This document shows positions 18,711-27,931 of a stretch of 52,669 nt of DNA, in pieces (within the stretch, counting starts at the first letter, position 1; every line of letters begins with the position of its first letter). Source of the stretch: Caldalkalibacillus thermarum (GTDB taxonomy: Bacteria > Bacillota > Bacilli > Caldalkalibacillales > Caldalkalibacillaceae); assembly GCF_014644735.1 (NCBI RefSeq), contig NZ_BMKZ01000006.1, positions 1 through 52,669 of the forward strand, read 5' to 3'. The translations under genes were made by a program, and so were the position numbers. Below the pieces are notes generated by a model. That model saw nothing but the letters and a program-made list of their open reading frames with translations. It ran no database searches and was not told the origin of the DNA.

Positions 18711-21137
18711 TTATAATTTAACCCGCTGCAACCTTAAGGCATTCAACACAACGGAAACGGAGCTGAAAGCCATCGCCGCCCCGGCCATCCAAGGTTGCAA
18801 AAGGCCGGCTGCAGCCACAGGGATGGCTGCAGTATTATAGCAAAAAGCCCAGAACAAGTTTTGTTTGATGTTGCGCATCGTTTTGCGGCTCATGAGCAAA
18901 GCATCAACCACGCTGTTCAAATCCCCCCGCATCAAGGCTATATCCGCCGTTTCCATGGCAATATCAGTACCCGTACCGATGGCCATGCCGATATCCGCCA
19001 CAGCCAAGGCAGGAGCATCGTTAATTCCATCGCCCACCATGGCCACTTTCTTCCCTTGTTGTTGCAGTTTTTTAACTTCATCAGCCTTGCCTTCAGGCAA
19101 CACTTCGGCCAGCACATGGTCAATGCCCACTTGTCTGGCAATGGCGCGGGCTGTCCGTTCATTGTCTCCCGTGATCATCAGCACTTCCAGGCCCATCGCC
19201 CTCATGCGGGCCACGGCCTCTCGAGATGTTTCTTTCACTCTGTCGGCAACGGCGATAATCCCGGCATAGGTGCTATCTACGGCCACCAGCATGGCGGTTT
19301 TCCCTTCCTGTTCAAGCTGTTCCAGCTGCCCTAAGGCCGGGGAGACGTCAATACTGTGTTTAGCCATCAGGCGGCGGGTACCGACTAACACCTGATGCTG
19401 GTCTACTTCCGCCGTTATTCCGTGTCCGGGCACCGCTTCAAACTGTTCCGGTTCTTTTAACGCTATCCCCTTTTCCTGTATACCTTGCACAAGGGCCTGG
19501 GCCAGAGGATGTTCGGAGGGTTTTTCCGCCGAACCGACCAGCCTTAACAGCTCCTCCTCACTGAGTCCGGCATCAGGGTTCACCAGTACATCCGTCATTT
19601 CCGGTTCACCCTTGGTCACGGTGCCCGTTTTATCCAGGACGACGGTCGTAATCTCCTGGGTTTTCTCCAGATGTTCACCGCCTTTGAACAAGATGCCGTA
19701 TTCCGCTGAACGGCCCGAACCGGCCATGATCGAAGTCGGAGTGGCCAGCCCCAGGGCACAGGGACAAGCAATTACCAGAATAGAGATGGTGGGGATCAGG
19801 GCGCTGCCCAACTGTCCGGGGGTTAGGATCAAATACCAGAACAAGAACGTAAGAAAGGCAAAAATCACCACAATAGGGACGAAGATGCCGGAGACCTTAT
19901 CCACCATGCGCTGAATGGGCGCTTTGGAACCTTGCGCCTCTTCCACGACCCGCACAATTTGGGCCAAGGCCGTATCTTTACCTACCTTGGTCGCTTTAAT
20001 TTTAAGCGTGCCGTTTTTGTTGATCGTCGCTCCGATCACCTCATCGCCCGCTTCTTTGTCCACCGGGATGCTTTCTCCAGTCAGCATCGATTCATCCACT
20101 GCGGAACGACCAGCAATCACTTCCCCGTCAACCGGAATTTTTTGACCGGGTTTAACCAAAATAATGTCACCCACAACAACTTCGTCCACTGGAATCTCAA
20201 TCTCCTGCCCGTTACGGATCACCAGCGCTGTTTTGGGCTTTAGGCCCATCAGCTTTTTGATGGCCTGGGAGGTGCGGCCTTTGGCTTTTGCTTCAAAATA
20301 TTTTCCGAGTAAAATCAACGTAATAATGATGGCTGCGGTTTCGTAATAAAGGTCTACATGATGAGCCCCTGTTCTCAGCCAATCGATGGATAAATACAGG
20401 CTGTAAAAATAGGCGGCAGAAGTCCCCAAGGCCACCAGCACATCCATATTGGCACTTTTGTTGCGCAGCGCTTTATACGCCCCCTTGTAAAACTGCCAGC
20501 CGATCACAAACTGTACCGGAGTGGCCAAAGCCCATTGCACCCACGGGTTCAAGAGCACATCCGGCACCCAGATAAAAGCTGCCCATTCAAAATGGCTTAC
20601 CATCGTCCATAAGAGAGGAAGTGAGAAAACGGCAGCCCACACAAACTTGCGAAATTGACGGCCGGTCTCCCGGTCCTGTGCTTGGTCCAAACCAGCCCGA
20701 TCTTCTTTTAAGCTCAGTTTAAAGCCAAGCTGATCAATGCGTGTGATCATCTCCTCCGGGGTAACCTCAGCGGGGTTGTAGGCCACAGCAGCCCTCTCCA
20801 GGGCAAAGTTTACGTTGGCTTGAAAAACGCCTGCCATTTTGTTTAACGTTTTTTCAATGCGGTTGGCACAAGCGGCACAAGACATGCCGTCGACCTCAAA
20901 TTCAACCTTTTCTTTTACTATAGCGTATCCCAGCTGTTCAAGGCGTGCTTCCAGCCGGGACAGGTCCACCTGTTGTGGATCATACTCTACTGTCGCCTTT
21001 TCCAAAGCCAAATTCACATGGGCAGTTTGTACCCCGTCAAGTTTGTATAATGCTTTTTCAATCCGGTTGGCACAAGCGGCACAAGACATGCCTGTCACTT
21101 TAAAACTGGTCTGCCGTGTTTGAGTCACAGCTGACAC
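18711..21137 (-). CDS. copA: Copper-exporting P1B-type ATPase
   Basis: The 808-residue pump exports Cu(I) across the plasma membrane using ATP. Two N-terminal metal-binding domains each carry MSCAAC (Cys 19/22 and 87/90). Eight membrane helices follow, with the transport motif C458-P-C460 in [12 protein letters not shown]. The actuator TGES lies near 353, the phosphorylated D502 in DKTGTVTKG, then SEHPLAQAL and [11 protein letters not shown]. It is the last gene of the csoR-copZ-copA cluster, but a gap of 124 bases before it contains its own CsoR-like site, so it may be transcribed separately as well. Confidence 0.97.
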   Translation of the reverse strand: MSAVTQTRQTSFKVTGMSCAACANRIEKALYKLDGVQTAHVNLALEKATVEYDPQQVDLSRLEARLEQLGYAIVKEKVEFEVDGMSCAACANRIEKTLNKMAGVFQANVNFALERAAVAYNPAEVTPEEMITRIDQLGFKLSLKEDRAGLDQAQDRETGRQFRKFVWAAVFSLPLLWTMVSHFEWAAFIWVPDVLLNPWVQWALATPVQFVIGWQFYKGAYKALRNKSANMDVLVALGTSAAYFYSLYLSIDWLRTGAHHVDLYYETAAIIITLILLGKYFEAKAKGRTSQAIKKLMGLKPKTALVIRNGQEIEIPVDEVVVGDIILVKPGQKIPVDGEVIAGRSAVDESMLTGESIPVDKEAGDEVIGATINKNGTLKIKATKVGKDTALAQIVRVVEEAQGSKAPIQRMVDKVSGIFVPIVVIFAFLTFLFWYLILTPGQLGSALIPTISILVIACPCALGLATPTSIMAGSGRSAEYGILFKGGEHLEKTQEITTVVLDKTGTVTKGEPEMTDVLVNPDAGLSEEELLRLVGSAEKPSEHPLAQALVQGIQEKGIALKEPEQFEAVPGHGITAEVDQHQVLVGTRRLMAKHSIDVSPALGQLEQLEQEGKTAMLVAVDSTYAGIIAVADRVKETSREAVARMRAMGLEVLMITGDNERTARAIARQVGIDHVLAEVLPEGKADEVKKLQQQGKKVAMVGDGINDAPALAVADIGMAIGTGTDIAMETADIALMRGDLNSVVDALLMSRKTMRNIKQNLFWAFCYNTAAIPVAAAGLLQPWMAGAAMAFSSVSVVLNALRLQRVKL

Positions 21138-21157
21138 CCCGTTTCTTTAACCTGTTT

Positions 21158-21174
21158 ATACCCTTATAGGGTAT
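21158..21174. promoter_or_regulatory. CsoR-like operator upstream of copA
   Basis: ATACCC-TTATA-GGGTAT is a perfect 6-5-6 dyad matching the TACCC-N-GGGTA core of CsoR operators. It overlaps a TTGAAT / TATAAA promoter-like pair on the minus strand (15-base spacing, short). Confidence 0.75.
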
Positions 21175-21261
21175 CATTCAATCCAAAAGGAATCGTGCTA
21201 CCTTTTCCGTAACACGATTTGCCAGAAGCCGAAAACAGTCCAGCTTTTCTAAAATACTCTC

Positions 21262-21474
21262 CTAAGATACCACATCATATCCCTGGTCATCGATTGTTTC
21301 TTTGATCTTTTCCACACTGACTATGCTGTCGTCAAATTTGACCTCAACCAGACCTTGATCCAGATTGACTTTCACGTCAGAAACGCCCTCTAACGCCCCG
21401 ACACTCTTTTCTACAGCAGATACACAATGAGCACAAGACATCCCTTCCACTTTCAGTGTGACTTCCTTCATCAT
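21262..21474 (-). CDS. copZ: Copper chaperone CopZ
   Basis: A 70-residue heavy-metal-associated domain protein with the metal-binding GMSCAHC motif (Cys 14 and 17) and the betaalphabetabetaalphabeta pattern. It carries Cu(I) in the cytosol to CopA's N-terminal domains and to CsoR. Two consecutive ATG codons follow GGAGGAG; either can initiate. It sits between csoR and copA, with its own promoter containing a CsoR-like site. Confidence 0.96.
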   Translation of the reverse strand: MMKEVTLKVEGMSCAHCVSAVEKSVGALEGVSDVKVNLDQGLVEVKFDDSIVSVEKIKETIDDQGYDVVS

Positions 21475-21538
21475 TGACTCTCCTCCAAAGTTGTTTTGGT
21501 GTTAGTGTCGATTGTATTGAATCACATGATTCATTATT

Positions 21539-21567
21539 AATATAGCATACCCCTGTATAGTATTCAA
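21539..21567 (-). promoter_or_regulatory. copZ promoter with CsoR-like site in the spacer
   Basis: On the minus strand TTGAAT (21562-21567) and TATATT (21539-21544) are 17 bases apart. The spacer holds an imperfect ATACCC-CTGTA-TAGTAT dyad (21547-21563), so CsoR bound there would block RNA polymerase. Confidence 0.7.
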
Positions 21568-21599
21568 GAAAACCGAAACCACACTGATTGACTCTCTTG

Positions 21600-21926
21600 T
21601 TATTTAATTAACTTGGAGATGGTTTTCATAAATTCCCCGGTCACTTCCTGGTCCCCTTCTTTGAGCCGCTCCATCACACAGGTTTTGATATGGCTTTCCA
21701 GCAGCAACTTGGACACCGCATGAAGAGCCGATTGCACGGCAGCCATTTGATTGAGGATGTCATCACAGTATACATCCCGCTCGATCATGCCTTTAATGCC
21801 CCGGACCTGCCCTTCAATCCGGTTCAGGCGGCGGATCAGGTTTTCTTTCAATTCAGCCGGTGCCCGCCCCCGGCGCCCGCTCCCGTGGCAGTCTAACGCT
21901 TCGTGTTTGTTTTCCCACTCCGTCAT
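21600..21926 (-). CDS. csoR: Copper-sensing repressor CsoR
   Basis: A 108-residue all-helical repressor (DUF156 family) that releases DNA when it binds Cu(I). The ligand set is C54 (VYCDD), H79 and C83 (ESHIKTC), with the spacing 25 and 4 seen in B. subtilis CsoR C45/H70/C74. The N-terminus has an extra stretch with CHGSGRRGR. I chose the ATG at 21926 behind GAGGTGGG; a GTG three codons up overlaps the site. It heads the copper cluster and probably represses itself. Confidence 0.95.
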   Translation of the reverse strand: MTEWENKHEALDCHGSGRRGRAPAELKENLIRRLNRIEGQVRGIKGMIERDVYCDDILNQMAAVQSALHAVSKLLLESHIKTCVMERLKEGDQEVTGEFMKTISKLIK

Positions 21927-21939
21927 CTTTCCCACCTCA

Positions 21940-21967
21940 CTTATACTATACCCATGTATGATGACAA
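21940..21967 (-). promoter_or_regulatory. csoR promoter with CsoR-like half-site
   Basis: On the minus strand TTGTCA (21962-21967) and TATAAG (21940-21945) are 16 bases apart. The spacer contains ATGGGTAT, half of the ATACCC...GGGTAT operator. Three similarly built promoters in one cluster support coordinated CsoR control. Confidence 0.6.
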
Positions 21968-21998
21968 TTACAAGGGCAAGCGCCGTAAAAGTTAAGCA

Positions 21999-22127
21999 CT
22001 ATACCCCCAGCAGCTTTGCTCCCTCAATCGTGGCTATTTTTAACACCGTCTGGGCATCCAGCACAGTGGGGTCAAAATGTTCGGTCTTTTGCAAGCCAGC
22101 TGCTATTTTCATTTCTTTATACAAAAG
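21999..22127 (-). pseudogene. Remnant of an amidohydrolase (TRZ/ATZ or MtaD type)
   Basis: Immediately after the moaD stop codon, another minus-strand frame reads NLLYKEMKIAAGLQKTEH, then DPTVLDAQTVLKIATIEGAKLLGV and a stop at 21999-22001. This matches the conserved region of deaminases of the amidohydrolase superfamily (the LAALLQK...DPTALPA...VLRMATINGAKALG pattern), which lies about 80-100 residues before the end of a roughly 430-residue protein. Both ends are missing, so it is a deletion scar. An ATG at 22112 would give 37 residues but no useful protein. Confidence 0.7.
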
Positions 22128-22132
22128 GTTGG

Positions 22133-22381
22133 TTACCCCCCCTCTATGGGGGGAATCAGTTCGATACGGTCCCCTTCCTGCACCTGTTCATCCCAGTCCA
22201 TAAATTCCCCGTTGCGCACAAGAAAGCAAACCTCCTGATCAGGGATGCCCAGAGAACGGATGATGCTCTTGATGCCAGGACTGTCTGTTTTCAGCTTTAC
22301 CCACTGTTTATCATCCCCAGCATATTCCCCTTGCTGCAGATAATGTTCCAAATGACCATAGGCTCTCAGATAAATATGCAT
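22133..22381 (-). CDS. MoaD/ThiS-family sulfur carrier, AOR-associated
   Basis: An 82-residue ubiquitin-like protein ending in PPIEGG, the C-terminal Gly-Gly needed for thiocarboxylate formation. MoaD-type carriers give sulfur to the pyranopterin dithiolene of molybdenum or tungsten cofactor. The gene lies 98 bases downstream of an aldehyde:ferredoxin oxidoreductase on the same strand, the usual pairing for tungsten enzymes. GAAGGGATCGGG precedes the ATG. Confidence 0.88.
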   Translation of the reverse strand: MHIYLRAYGHLEHYLQQGEYAGDDKQWVKLKTDSPGIKSIIRSLGIPDQEVCFLVRNGEFMDWDEQVQEGDRIELIPPIEGG

Positions 22382-22479
22382 CCCGATCCCTTCTTTGCAA
22401 ATGACTTTGTTAATGTTTATTTGTTGATGTTAGTGGTTGATGTAATAAAAATGCACTCTGTCATCGGGTGGTAAATACA

Positions 22480-24360
22480 TCAGCTCTGCTCAATAGAGGT
22501 GACTTCCCTGGCAGCGCTATCCCGGGCCCATAAAATGCCCAGCTCGGCCAGTTTGCCGTCCGTAGGGACACCTTGTTCATCCCAGCCCATCATCTGGTAA
22601 TAATAACGGATAGCCTGCCGGAAGTCCTCTTCCGAGGGGGCTTTGCCTTTAATATACCCTTCCTTAAACGGCTTGAAAAACCGCTTGGGCAGACGGTCAT
22701 CCTCCGCTGTAAAACCTTCCCGCAAGTTAAACAGGCGCGTCAGTGTGGCGGCCCGTTCGCCCACTTTCATTAATTCCCACACATTGGTGTCCCAGCCCGT
22801 GACGCCATTGGTCAACTCCACGAGATGATCAATGGTCCAGGGTAAAAACTGGCACACCACTGCGCTGTTCATATAGTGACGCCAATTGGTAAAATATACA
22901 AGCATGCGAATCTTCTCCGGGCCGATATCGTCTGCTGGAACTGGCTTAAAGGCGCCTAACGGTTTGAAAAAGTCCACGTTTTTGGCTGTTCCCGTATCGT
23001 GCAGATTGTGGCAATGATCGGCTCCCGTGGGCGAGATGGCGTAGCCGACACCCATCCCCTGCTTCAAGCGGGGTTCATGCATGGGTAACTCCAACCCCTT
23101 GATATTTAGAGCAAACTCCTCTGCCCCGCCGCCAATTTTTTCAGCAAAACGCATGCTGCCCTCAGCTAAGAGATCGCCGATACCTTCCCTCCGGCATATT
23201 TTTTCGATCAGGGTCAACAGGGCCTCGGCATTGCCCCAGGTCAGCTCAATCCCATCTGTATCCTCTTTGGTGATGATGCCTTTCTCATAGGCTTCCATGG
23301 CACAGGCAATGGTGACCCCCAAGGAAATGACATCTACTCCGTAAGCATTACACCGCTCTGTCGCTTTCATCAGGGCCGCCAAATCGCTGATGCCCAGATT
23401 AGAGCCGATTGCACTTAAATGTTCATACTCGGCTCCGCCGAAACGGCCGTCCACCTGATGTTCTTCCGACTCCACCACCCGTTTGCAGCGAATGGGACAG
23501 GCATTACAGGTGTCGTCTTTCACATTAAATTGGCTGTGCATTGCTTCACCAGAAATTTGTTCAGCATATTCAAAGAAAGGATCCCTGAAATTGCGGGTAG
23601 GCAAGCCGCTAATCCGGTTTAAGGGTTGTACTATCCCTGAAGTGCCCATCTTGTGAAAACCCTTGGTCAACTCGGCATGGTTCTTGCCCATCCAGGCGGC
23701 CAGCTCTTTCACTCTCTGGGGATTGCTCATCTTGGGCATTTGCTTGCCCTTGACCACAATGGCTTTCAGCTTTTTGGAGCCCATCACAGCCCCCATTCCG
23801 GTCCGTCCCACCATGCGGTTAATGTCATTGACCACTGTGGCATAGCGGACCAGGTTTTCCCCGGCAATACCGCATTGGCATACTTTCGCTCCCCGGCCAT
23901 GTTTTGCTTTTAAGTATTCATCGACATAGGCCGTATCTTTGCCCCAAATGTCGCTGGCATCATGAATAGCGACCTGACCATCCTCAATGGCAATATAGAC
24001 AGGTTTCTCTGCCTGCCCTTCCACAATGACGGCATCATACCCGGCACGCTTTAAGAATGATCCCCAAAACCCGCCTGCTTCACCGTCACCATACGCCCCT
24101 GTCAAAGGGGACTTGGCCCCCACACTGTTGCGTCCCGCCCCGCCAAATGGTTCACCGGTAAGCGGTCCGGCTGCAAAAATCAGCTTGTTGTCCGGTCCCA
24201 ATGGATCAATCCCAGGCTTCAACTCCTTGTACAAATAATAGGCAATCAACCCCCGCCCGCCATGATACATCCGGTACCAGGCTTCATCCGGCCGGTCGAT
24301 GGCATGGGTCCCCTGCGTTAAATTGACTCGCAAAATTTTACCGTTAATCCCTAAGCTCAT
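22480..24360 (-). CDS. Aldehyde:ferredoxin oxidoreductase family protein (probably tungsten-dependent)
   Basis: The 626-residue protein has the standard AOR length. The N-terminal domain carries cofactor-binding motifs GGRGLIAYYL and GRNSVGAKSPLTGAYGDGEAGGFWG. The single 4Fe-4S cluster ligands are C285, C288, C292 (CNACPIRC) and C503 (VVCQFLP), with the spacing of Pyrococcus AOR. GADHCHNLHD holds the acidic/His cofactor-proximal residues. The family oxidises aldehydes to carboxylic acids with ferredoxin as acceptor. Which aldehyde is used cannot be read. Its partners here are a MoaD-like protein downstream and a divergent flavoprotein, and no ferredoxin subunit gene is adjacent. Confidence 0.93.
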   Translation of the reverse strand: MSLGINGKILRVNLTQGTHAIDRPDEAWYRMYHGGRGLIAYYLYKELKPGIDPLGPDNKLIFAAGPLTGEPFGGAGRNSVGAKSPLTGAYGDGEAGGFWGSFLKRAGYDAVIVEGQAEKPVYIAIEDGQVAIHDASDIWGKDTAYVDEYLKAKHGRGAKVCQCGIAGENLVRYATVVNDINRMVGRTGMGAVMGSKKLKAIVVKGKQMPKMSNPQRVKELAAWMGKNHAELTKGFHKMGTSGIVQPLNRISGLPTRNFRDPFFEYAEQISGEAMHSQFNVKDDTCNACPIRCKRVVESEEHQVDGRFGGAEYEHLSAIGSNLGISDLAALMKATERCNAYGVDVISLGVTIACAMEAYEKGIITKEDTDGIELTWGNAEALLTLIEKICRREGIGDLLAEGSMRFAEKIGGGAEEFALNIKGLELPMHEPRLKQGMGVGYAISPTGADHCHNLHDTGTAKNVDFFKPLGAFKPVPADDIGPEKIRMLVYFTNWRHYMNSAVVCQFLPWTIDHLVELTNGVTGWDTNVWELMKVGERAATLTRLFNLREGFTAEDDRLPKRFFKPFKEGYIKGKAPSEEDFRQAIRYYYQMMGWDEQGVPTDGKLAELGILWARDSAAREVTSIEQS

Positions 24361-24453
24361 GCCTTGCCCTCCCTTTTCACACTGTCTGTACTATGTATTC
24401 GCGTACCAGCAATGACTTTCCTGCTTTTTTCGCCTGACTAAATTTTTTTAAAG

Positions 24454-24481
24454 TTGATTTTTACCAGGATTATGCTAGAAT
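24454..24481 (+). promoter_or_regulatory. Promoter of the flavoprotein gene
   Basis: TTGATT (24454-24459) and TAGAAT (24476-24481) are 16 bases apart, 85 bases before the start codon, in the 206-base divergent gap shared with the AOR gene. Confidence 0.5.
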
Positions 24482-24566
24482 AAACAACGGCTTGAAAAAA
24501 ACGAACTTTAAAAGCGCATTCATTTTTAATTGTTCGTCTTTCATTCCGGATGTGAGGTGATTGCCC

Positions 24567-26033
24567 ATGTACGATGTCATTATTGTTGGGGCCGGACCGG
24601 CCGGGATCTTTGCCGCCTATGAGCTGACCTTGAAAGCGCCAGGAGCCAAGGTGCTGCTCATCGATAAAGGGCTGGATATTTACGCCCGGCGCTGTCCGAT
24701 TCTGGAGCGGAAAATTAAGAAATGCCCGCCGCCCACAGCGAAAAAAGAATATGCTGGCTGTTTGCCTGCCTGCTCCATTACCAATGGTTTTGGAGGTGCA
24801 GGCGCTTATTCGGATGGAAAGTTTAACATTACCACAGAATTCGGCGGTTGGCTAACCGATTATTTGGATAAAAGTACCGTGTATGACTTGATTAAATATG
24901 TGGATGACATTAACCTTAGACACGGCGCCACGACCTCCATTACCGATCCAAGCAGTGAGGCCGTCAAACAGATTGAGAAAAAAGGACTGGCAGCAGGTCT
25001 AAAATTGTTGCGGGCCAATGTCCGCCACTTGGGAACAGAACAAAACCTGCAAATTTTGCAAAGTATTTTTGAGTATTTAAACGATAAAATTGAGATGCGT
25101 TTCAAAACAGAAGTGGCCGACCTCTTGACGGAAGAGAAAAGCGGCAAGCTTAAAGCAACGGGCGTCATCCTGAAAAAGAATGGCGAAGAAATCAGGGGTA
25201 GATATGTGCTGATCGCCCCGGGCCGGGATGGGGCTGTCTGGCTGGCTGAACTGCTCAGAAAACGGAAGATCAAAATGAAAAACAATCAGGTGGATATCGG
25301 TGTGCGGGTGGAGACCTTAGATACCATTATGGAAGAGGTGAACACCCACCTGTACGAAGGAAAGTTTATTTTTAACAGTTCGGTCGGCACGAGGGTCAGA
25401 ACCTTTTGCAGCAACCCTTCCGGGCACGTGGTGGTGGAAAACCACAGCGGAGTCATGCTGGCCAATGGTCACAGTTATAAAGATGAGGCGCTGGGATCGG
25501 AAAATACCAACTTCGCCCTGCTGGTCTCCCATGAATTTTCCGACCCGTTTGACAGGCCCAATGAATACGCCCGCCGGATCGGCATGCTAGCCAACGAACT
25601 TTCCGGCGGTTCCATCCTGGTGCAACGCTTTGGGGATATTATCAAGGGACGCCGCTCCACTGAAAAAAGGATCAAAGAAGGTTTCGTGGAGCCTACCCTG
25701 AAAGAAGCTGTGCCCGGTGACCTGACCAAGGTGCTGCCGTATGCCACCATGAAAAGCATTATTGAAATGATTGAAGCCTTAAACCACATCACTCCCGGAC
25801 TGGCTACTGAACACACCCTGCTGTACGGTGTTGAAGCCAAATTTTACTCTGCACGTCCCCATCTGACGGAACACCTGGAAGTGGAAGAGATCAGCAACCT
25901 GTACGCCGCCGGAGACGGTGCCGGTTTGACCCGGGGGTTGGCCCAAGCATCCGCTTCGGGTGTCTGGATCGCCCGACACATTGTGGAGAAGTTAAATACG
26001 GATCCTACTTCAGCGGCGGTTGCTACAAATTAA
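24567..26033 (+). CDS. FAD-dependent dehydrogenase (COG2509-like) with four conserved cysteines
   Basis: The 488-residue protein opens with a dinucleotide-binding GAGPAG at 8-13 and closes with LYAAGDGAGLTRGLAQASASG, the second FAD contact. Between them C43, C53, C65 and C69 (RRCPI, KKCPPP, GCLPACS) precede FGGAGAYSDGK, the typical cysteine-rich insertion of this uncharacterised dehydrogenase group. A metal or Fe-S site is possible but unproven. I start at the ATG at 24567 behind GTGAGGTGA. The divergent position relative to AOR suggests a role in reoxidising its electrons or in the same pathway. This is inference. Confidence 0.82.
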   Translation: MYDVIIVGAGPAGIFAAYELTLKAPGAKVLLIDKGLDIYARRCPILERKIKKCPPPTAKKEYAGCLPACSITNGFGGAGAYSDGKFNITTEFGGWLTDYLDKSTVYDLIKYVDDINLRHGATTSITDPSSEAVKQIEKKGLAAGLKLLRANVRHLGTEQNLQILQSIFEYLNDKIEMRFKTEVADLLTEEKSGKLKATGVILKKNGEEIRGRYVLIAPGRDGAVWLAELLRKRKIKMKNNQVDIGVRVETLDTIMEEVNTHLYEGKFIFNSSVGTRVRTFCSNPSGHVVVENHSGVMLANGHSYKDEALGSENTNFALLVSHEFSDPFDRPNEYARRIGMLANELSGGSILVQRFGDIIKGRRSTEKRIKEGFVEPTLKEAVPGDLTKVLPYATMKSIIEMIEALNHITPGLATEHTLLYGVEAKFYSARPHLTEHLEVEEISNLYAAGDGAGLTRGLAQASASGVWIARHIVEKLNTDPTSAAVATN

Positions 26034-26137
26034 CACTCTTTTTTCCGATCAAAACAGGCCATAATAAGGGGCAGATGGGCTTGGTCATAAATTTGGTCAA
26101 CCCATCTATTCTAACGGCGAAAGGGAGTGCAGCTCTG

Positions 26138-26302
26138 GTGGCCAGAAACCGCAGAAACCAGCGCAACAGGAACGAAGAGAACATCAACTTGCGGGACATT
26201 GTTCCCGTGGAAGAGTTTGCTGGTGAATACGGAGTTGTTGAAACTGACAACAGACGCAGAAAAAACGAACCAGAAGATTACAACCTGAACGAATACTGCT
26301 AA
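26138..26302 (+). CDS. Small Arg/Asn-rich protein of unknown function
   Basis: 54 residues starting with GTG after AAAGGGAG (about ten bases away). The N-terminal quarter is very basic and asparagine-rich (VARNRRNQRNRNEENIN), the middle is acidic (VPVEEFAGEYGVVETDN) and the end NEPEDYNLNEYC holds the only cysteine. A longer upstream frame exists but without a ribosome binding site. It has its own strong terminator. Composition recalls small spore proteins, but I recognise no family. Confidence 0.6.
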   Translation: MARNRRNQRNRNEENINLRDIVPVEEFAGEYGVVETDNRRRKNEPEDYNLNEYC

Positions 26303-26322
26303 CTTCGCCGTTATCATTAAGG

Positions 26323-26349
26323 GGGCGGCCTTATACCAGGCCGCCCTTT
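26323..26349 (+). terminator. Terminator after the small Arg/Asn-rich gene
   Basis: GGGCGGCC (26323-26330) pairs with GGCCGCCC (26339-26346) and is followed by TTTGTTTGT. Confidence 0.88.
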
Positions 26350-26562
26350 GTTTGTCATTATAAATAGTAATACTTACGATTTACATAATATAAGTTATCT
26401 GGTGTCATGTCAATATTTTTATTAGCTTGCAACAGGAAACTTACTTACTGCCCAGTAAAAATTTGATCAAACCCAATAATTCCGGTTTCCCCCGTATATC
26501 TCCCGCCTGTCTTGAATAAACTGCAAATAAAGATTGAACTAGCCAACGTGAGGAGGGGGAGT

Positions 26563-26664
26563 ATGAACAAGCAGATGATTCATACCATCATGAAATTTAT
26601 TCGCAAGGAGATCAGTGAAAAACAATTGCGTCAAGCTCTGCTCAAACGCTCTCATCATCAATAA
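26563..26664 (+). CDS. Possible 33-residue basic peptide
   Basis: An ATG follows an excellent ribosome binding site (GGAGGGGGAGT). The frame reads MNKQMIHTIMKFIRKEISEK and ends in RSHHQ before TAA at 26662-26664. It could form one amphipathic basic helix. It is the only coding candidate in the roughly 450 bases between the terminator at 26349 and namA; otherwise that stretch shows only AT-rich sequence and a TTGACA at 26704. No family is recognised. Confidence 0.45.
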   Translation: MNKQMIHTIMKFIRKEISEKQLRQALLKRSHHQ

Positions 26665-26801
26665 GTTTGCGCTGGAAATAACTTAAGTTACACCGCACAT
26701 CCTTTGACATGACGAAAATACGTACTCATGCTAAACTATTTAGTGAAGCGAAAAAATGAGACTAAAAAACACCACTACTATCGGCAGAAGGATGTGAGCG
26801 G

Positions 26802-27815
26802 ATGAGCAAGCTGTTTAGCCCTTACACCATCAAAGATGTCACCTTTAAAAACCGTATCGTTATGTCCCCGATGTGCATGTACTCCTGTATGGATGAAGAC
26901 GGGAAAGTGACCGACTGGCACCGCGTCCATTACACCAGCCGGGCGGTTGGACAAGTCGGCCTGATTATTGTGGAGGCGACGGCTGTCACCCCCCAAGGCC
27001 GCATCTCTGTCCATGATTTGGGCATCTGGAGTGACGAACATATTGAGGGTTTAGCCGAATTAGTCCGCTTGAGCCACCAGCACGGTGCTAAAATAGGGAT
27101 CCAATTGGCTCACGCAGGCCGAAAAGCCACCGTTGATGGACCCATTATCGCTCCTTCAGCCATTCCGTTTAATGAAAACATGAAAACACCGGCAGCTATG
27201 ACGGCGGAACAGATTGAGGAGACCATCGCCGCTTTCCGGGAAGGGGCCCGGCGGGCAAAGGCAGCTGGTTTTGACGTGGTAGAAATTCACGCTGCCCATG
27301 GCTATCTCATTAATCAATTTTTGTCCCCGTTATCTAACCATCGTCATGATACATACGGTGGGGACCGTGACCGGCGCTACCGGTTTTTGCAGGAGGTGAT
27401 TGAGGCGGTCAAAGAGGAGTGGGATGGACCTCTGTTTGTGCGTATTTCAGCGAGTGATTACCACCCTGAAGGATTAACCGTTGATGATTACGTTTATTAT
27501 GCCCAAAAAATGAAAGCCCAAGGTGTGGATCTCATTGACTGCAGTTCCGGAGGTGTTGTGCCGGCAAAAATCAATGTTTATCCGGGGTATCAGGTGCCTT
27601 TTGCAGAGAAAATCAGGGCAGAAGCCAATATTGCCACCGGCGCAGTCGGCTTGATTACCAGCGGATGGCAAGCAGAGGAAATTTTACAGAATGAGCGGGC
27701 CGATCTTGTCTTTCTGGCCCGGGAATTGTTGCGCGATCCCTATTGGCCGAGACGGGCGGCGCAAGAGTTAAATATGCAGATTGAAGGTCCCCGCCAGTAC
27801 GAGCGGGCCTGGTAA
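26802..27815 (+). CDS. namA: NADPH dehydrogenase, Old Yellow Enzyme family (YqjM-like)
   Basis: The 337-residue FMN enzyme reduces activated C=C bonds with NADPH; in bacilli it is induced by oxidative and electrophile stress. YqjM-class markers are present: C25 and Y27 in PMCMYSC, the substrate-binding H163 and H166 in EIHAAHGYL, and a C-terminal arginine finger in QYERAW, which reaches the neighbouring subunit's active site. The length equals B. subtilis YqjM (338). The ATG stands six bases after GGATGTGAG. The gene is monocistronic; an extended -10 (TGCTAAACT, 26729-26737) lies upstream. Confidence 0.96.
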   Translation: MSKLFSPYTIKDVTFKNRIVMSPMCMYSCMDEDGKVTDWHRVHYTSRAVGQVGLIIVEATAVTPQGRISVHDLGIWSDEHIEGLAELVRLSHQHGAKIGIQLAHAGRKATVDGPIIAPSAIPFNENMKTPAAMTAEQIEETIAAFREGARRAKAAGFDVVEIHAAHGYLINQFLSPLSNHRHDTYGGDRDRRYRFLQEVIEAVKEEWDGPLFVRISASDYHPEGLTVDDYVYYAQKMKAQGVDLIDCSSGGVVPAKINVYPGYQVPFAEKIRAEANIATGAVGLITSGWQAEEILQNERADLVFLARELLRDPYWPRRAAQELNMQIEGPRQYERAW

Positions 27816-27931
27816 AAGATGATTCCTCCGGTGACAACAGTTGTGGCCCATTTTTGCCGAAACTCTCAAGCCATACTTTTCACCATTCCGGGTACGTTAT
27901 AGATGGGCAATGTTTGAAGGGAGGAATCATC

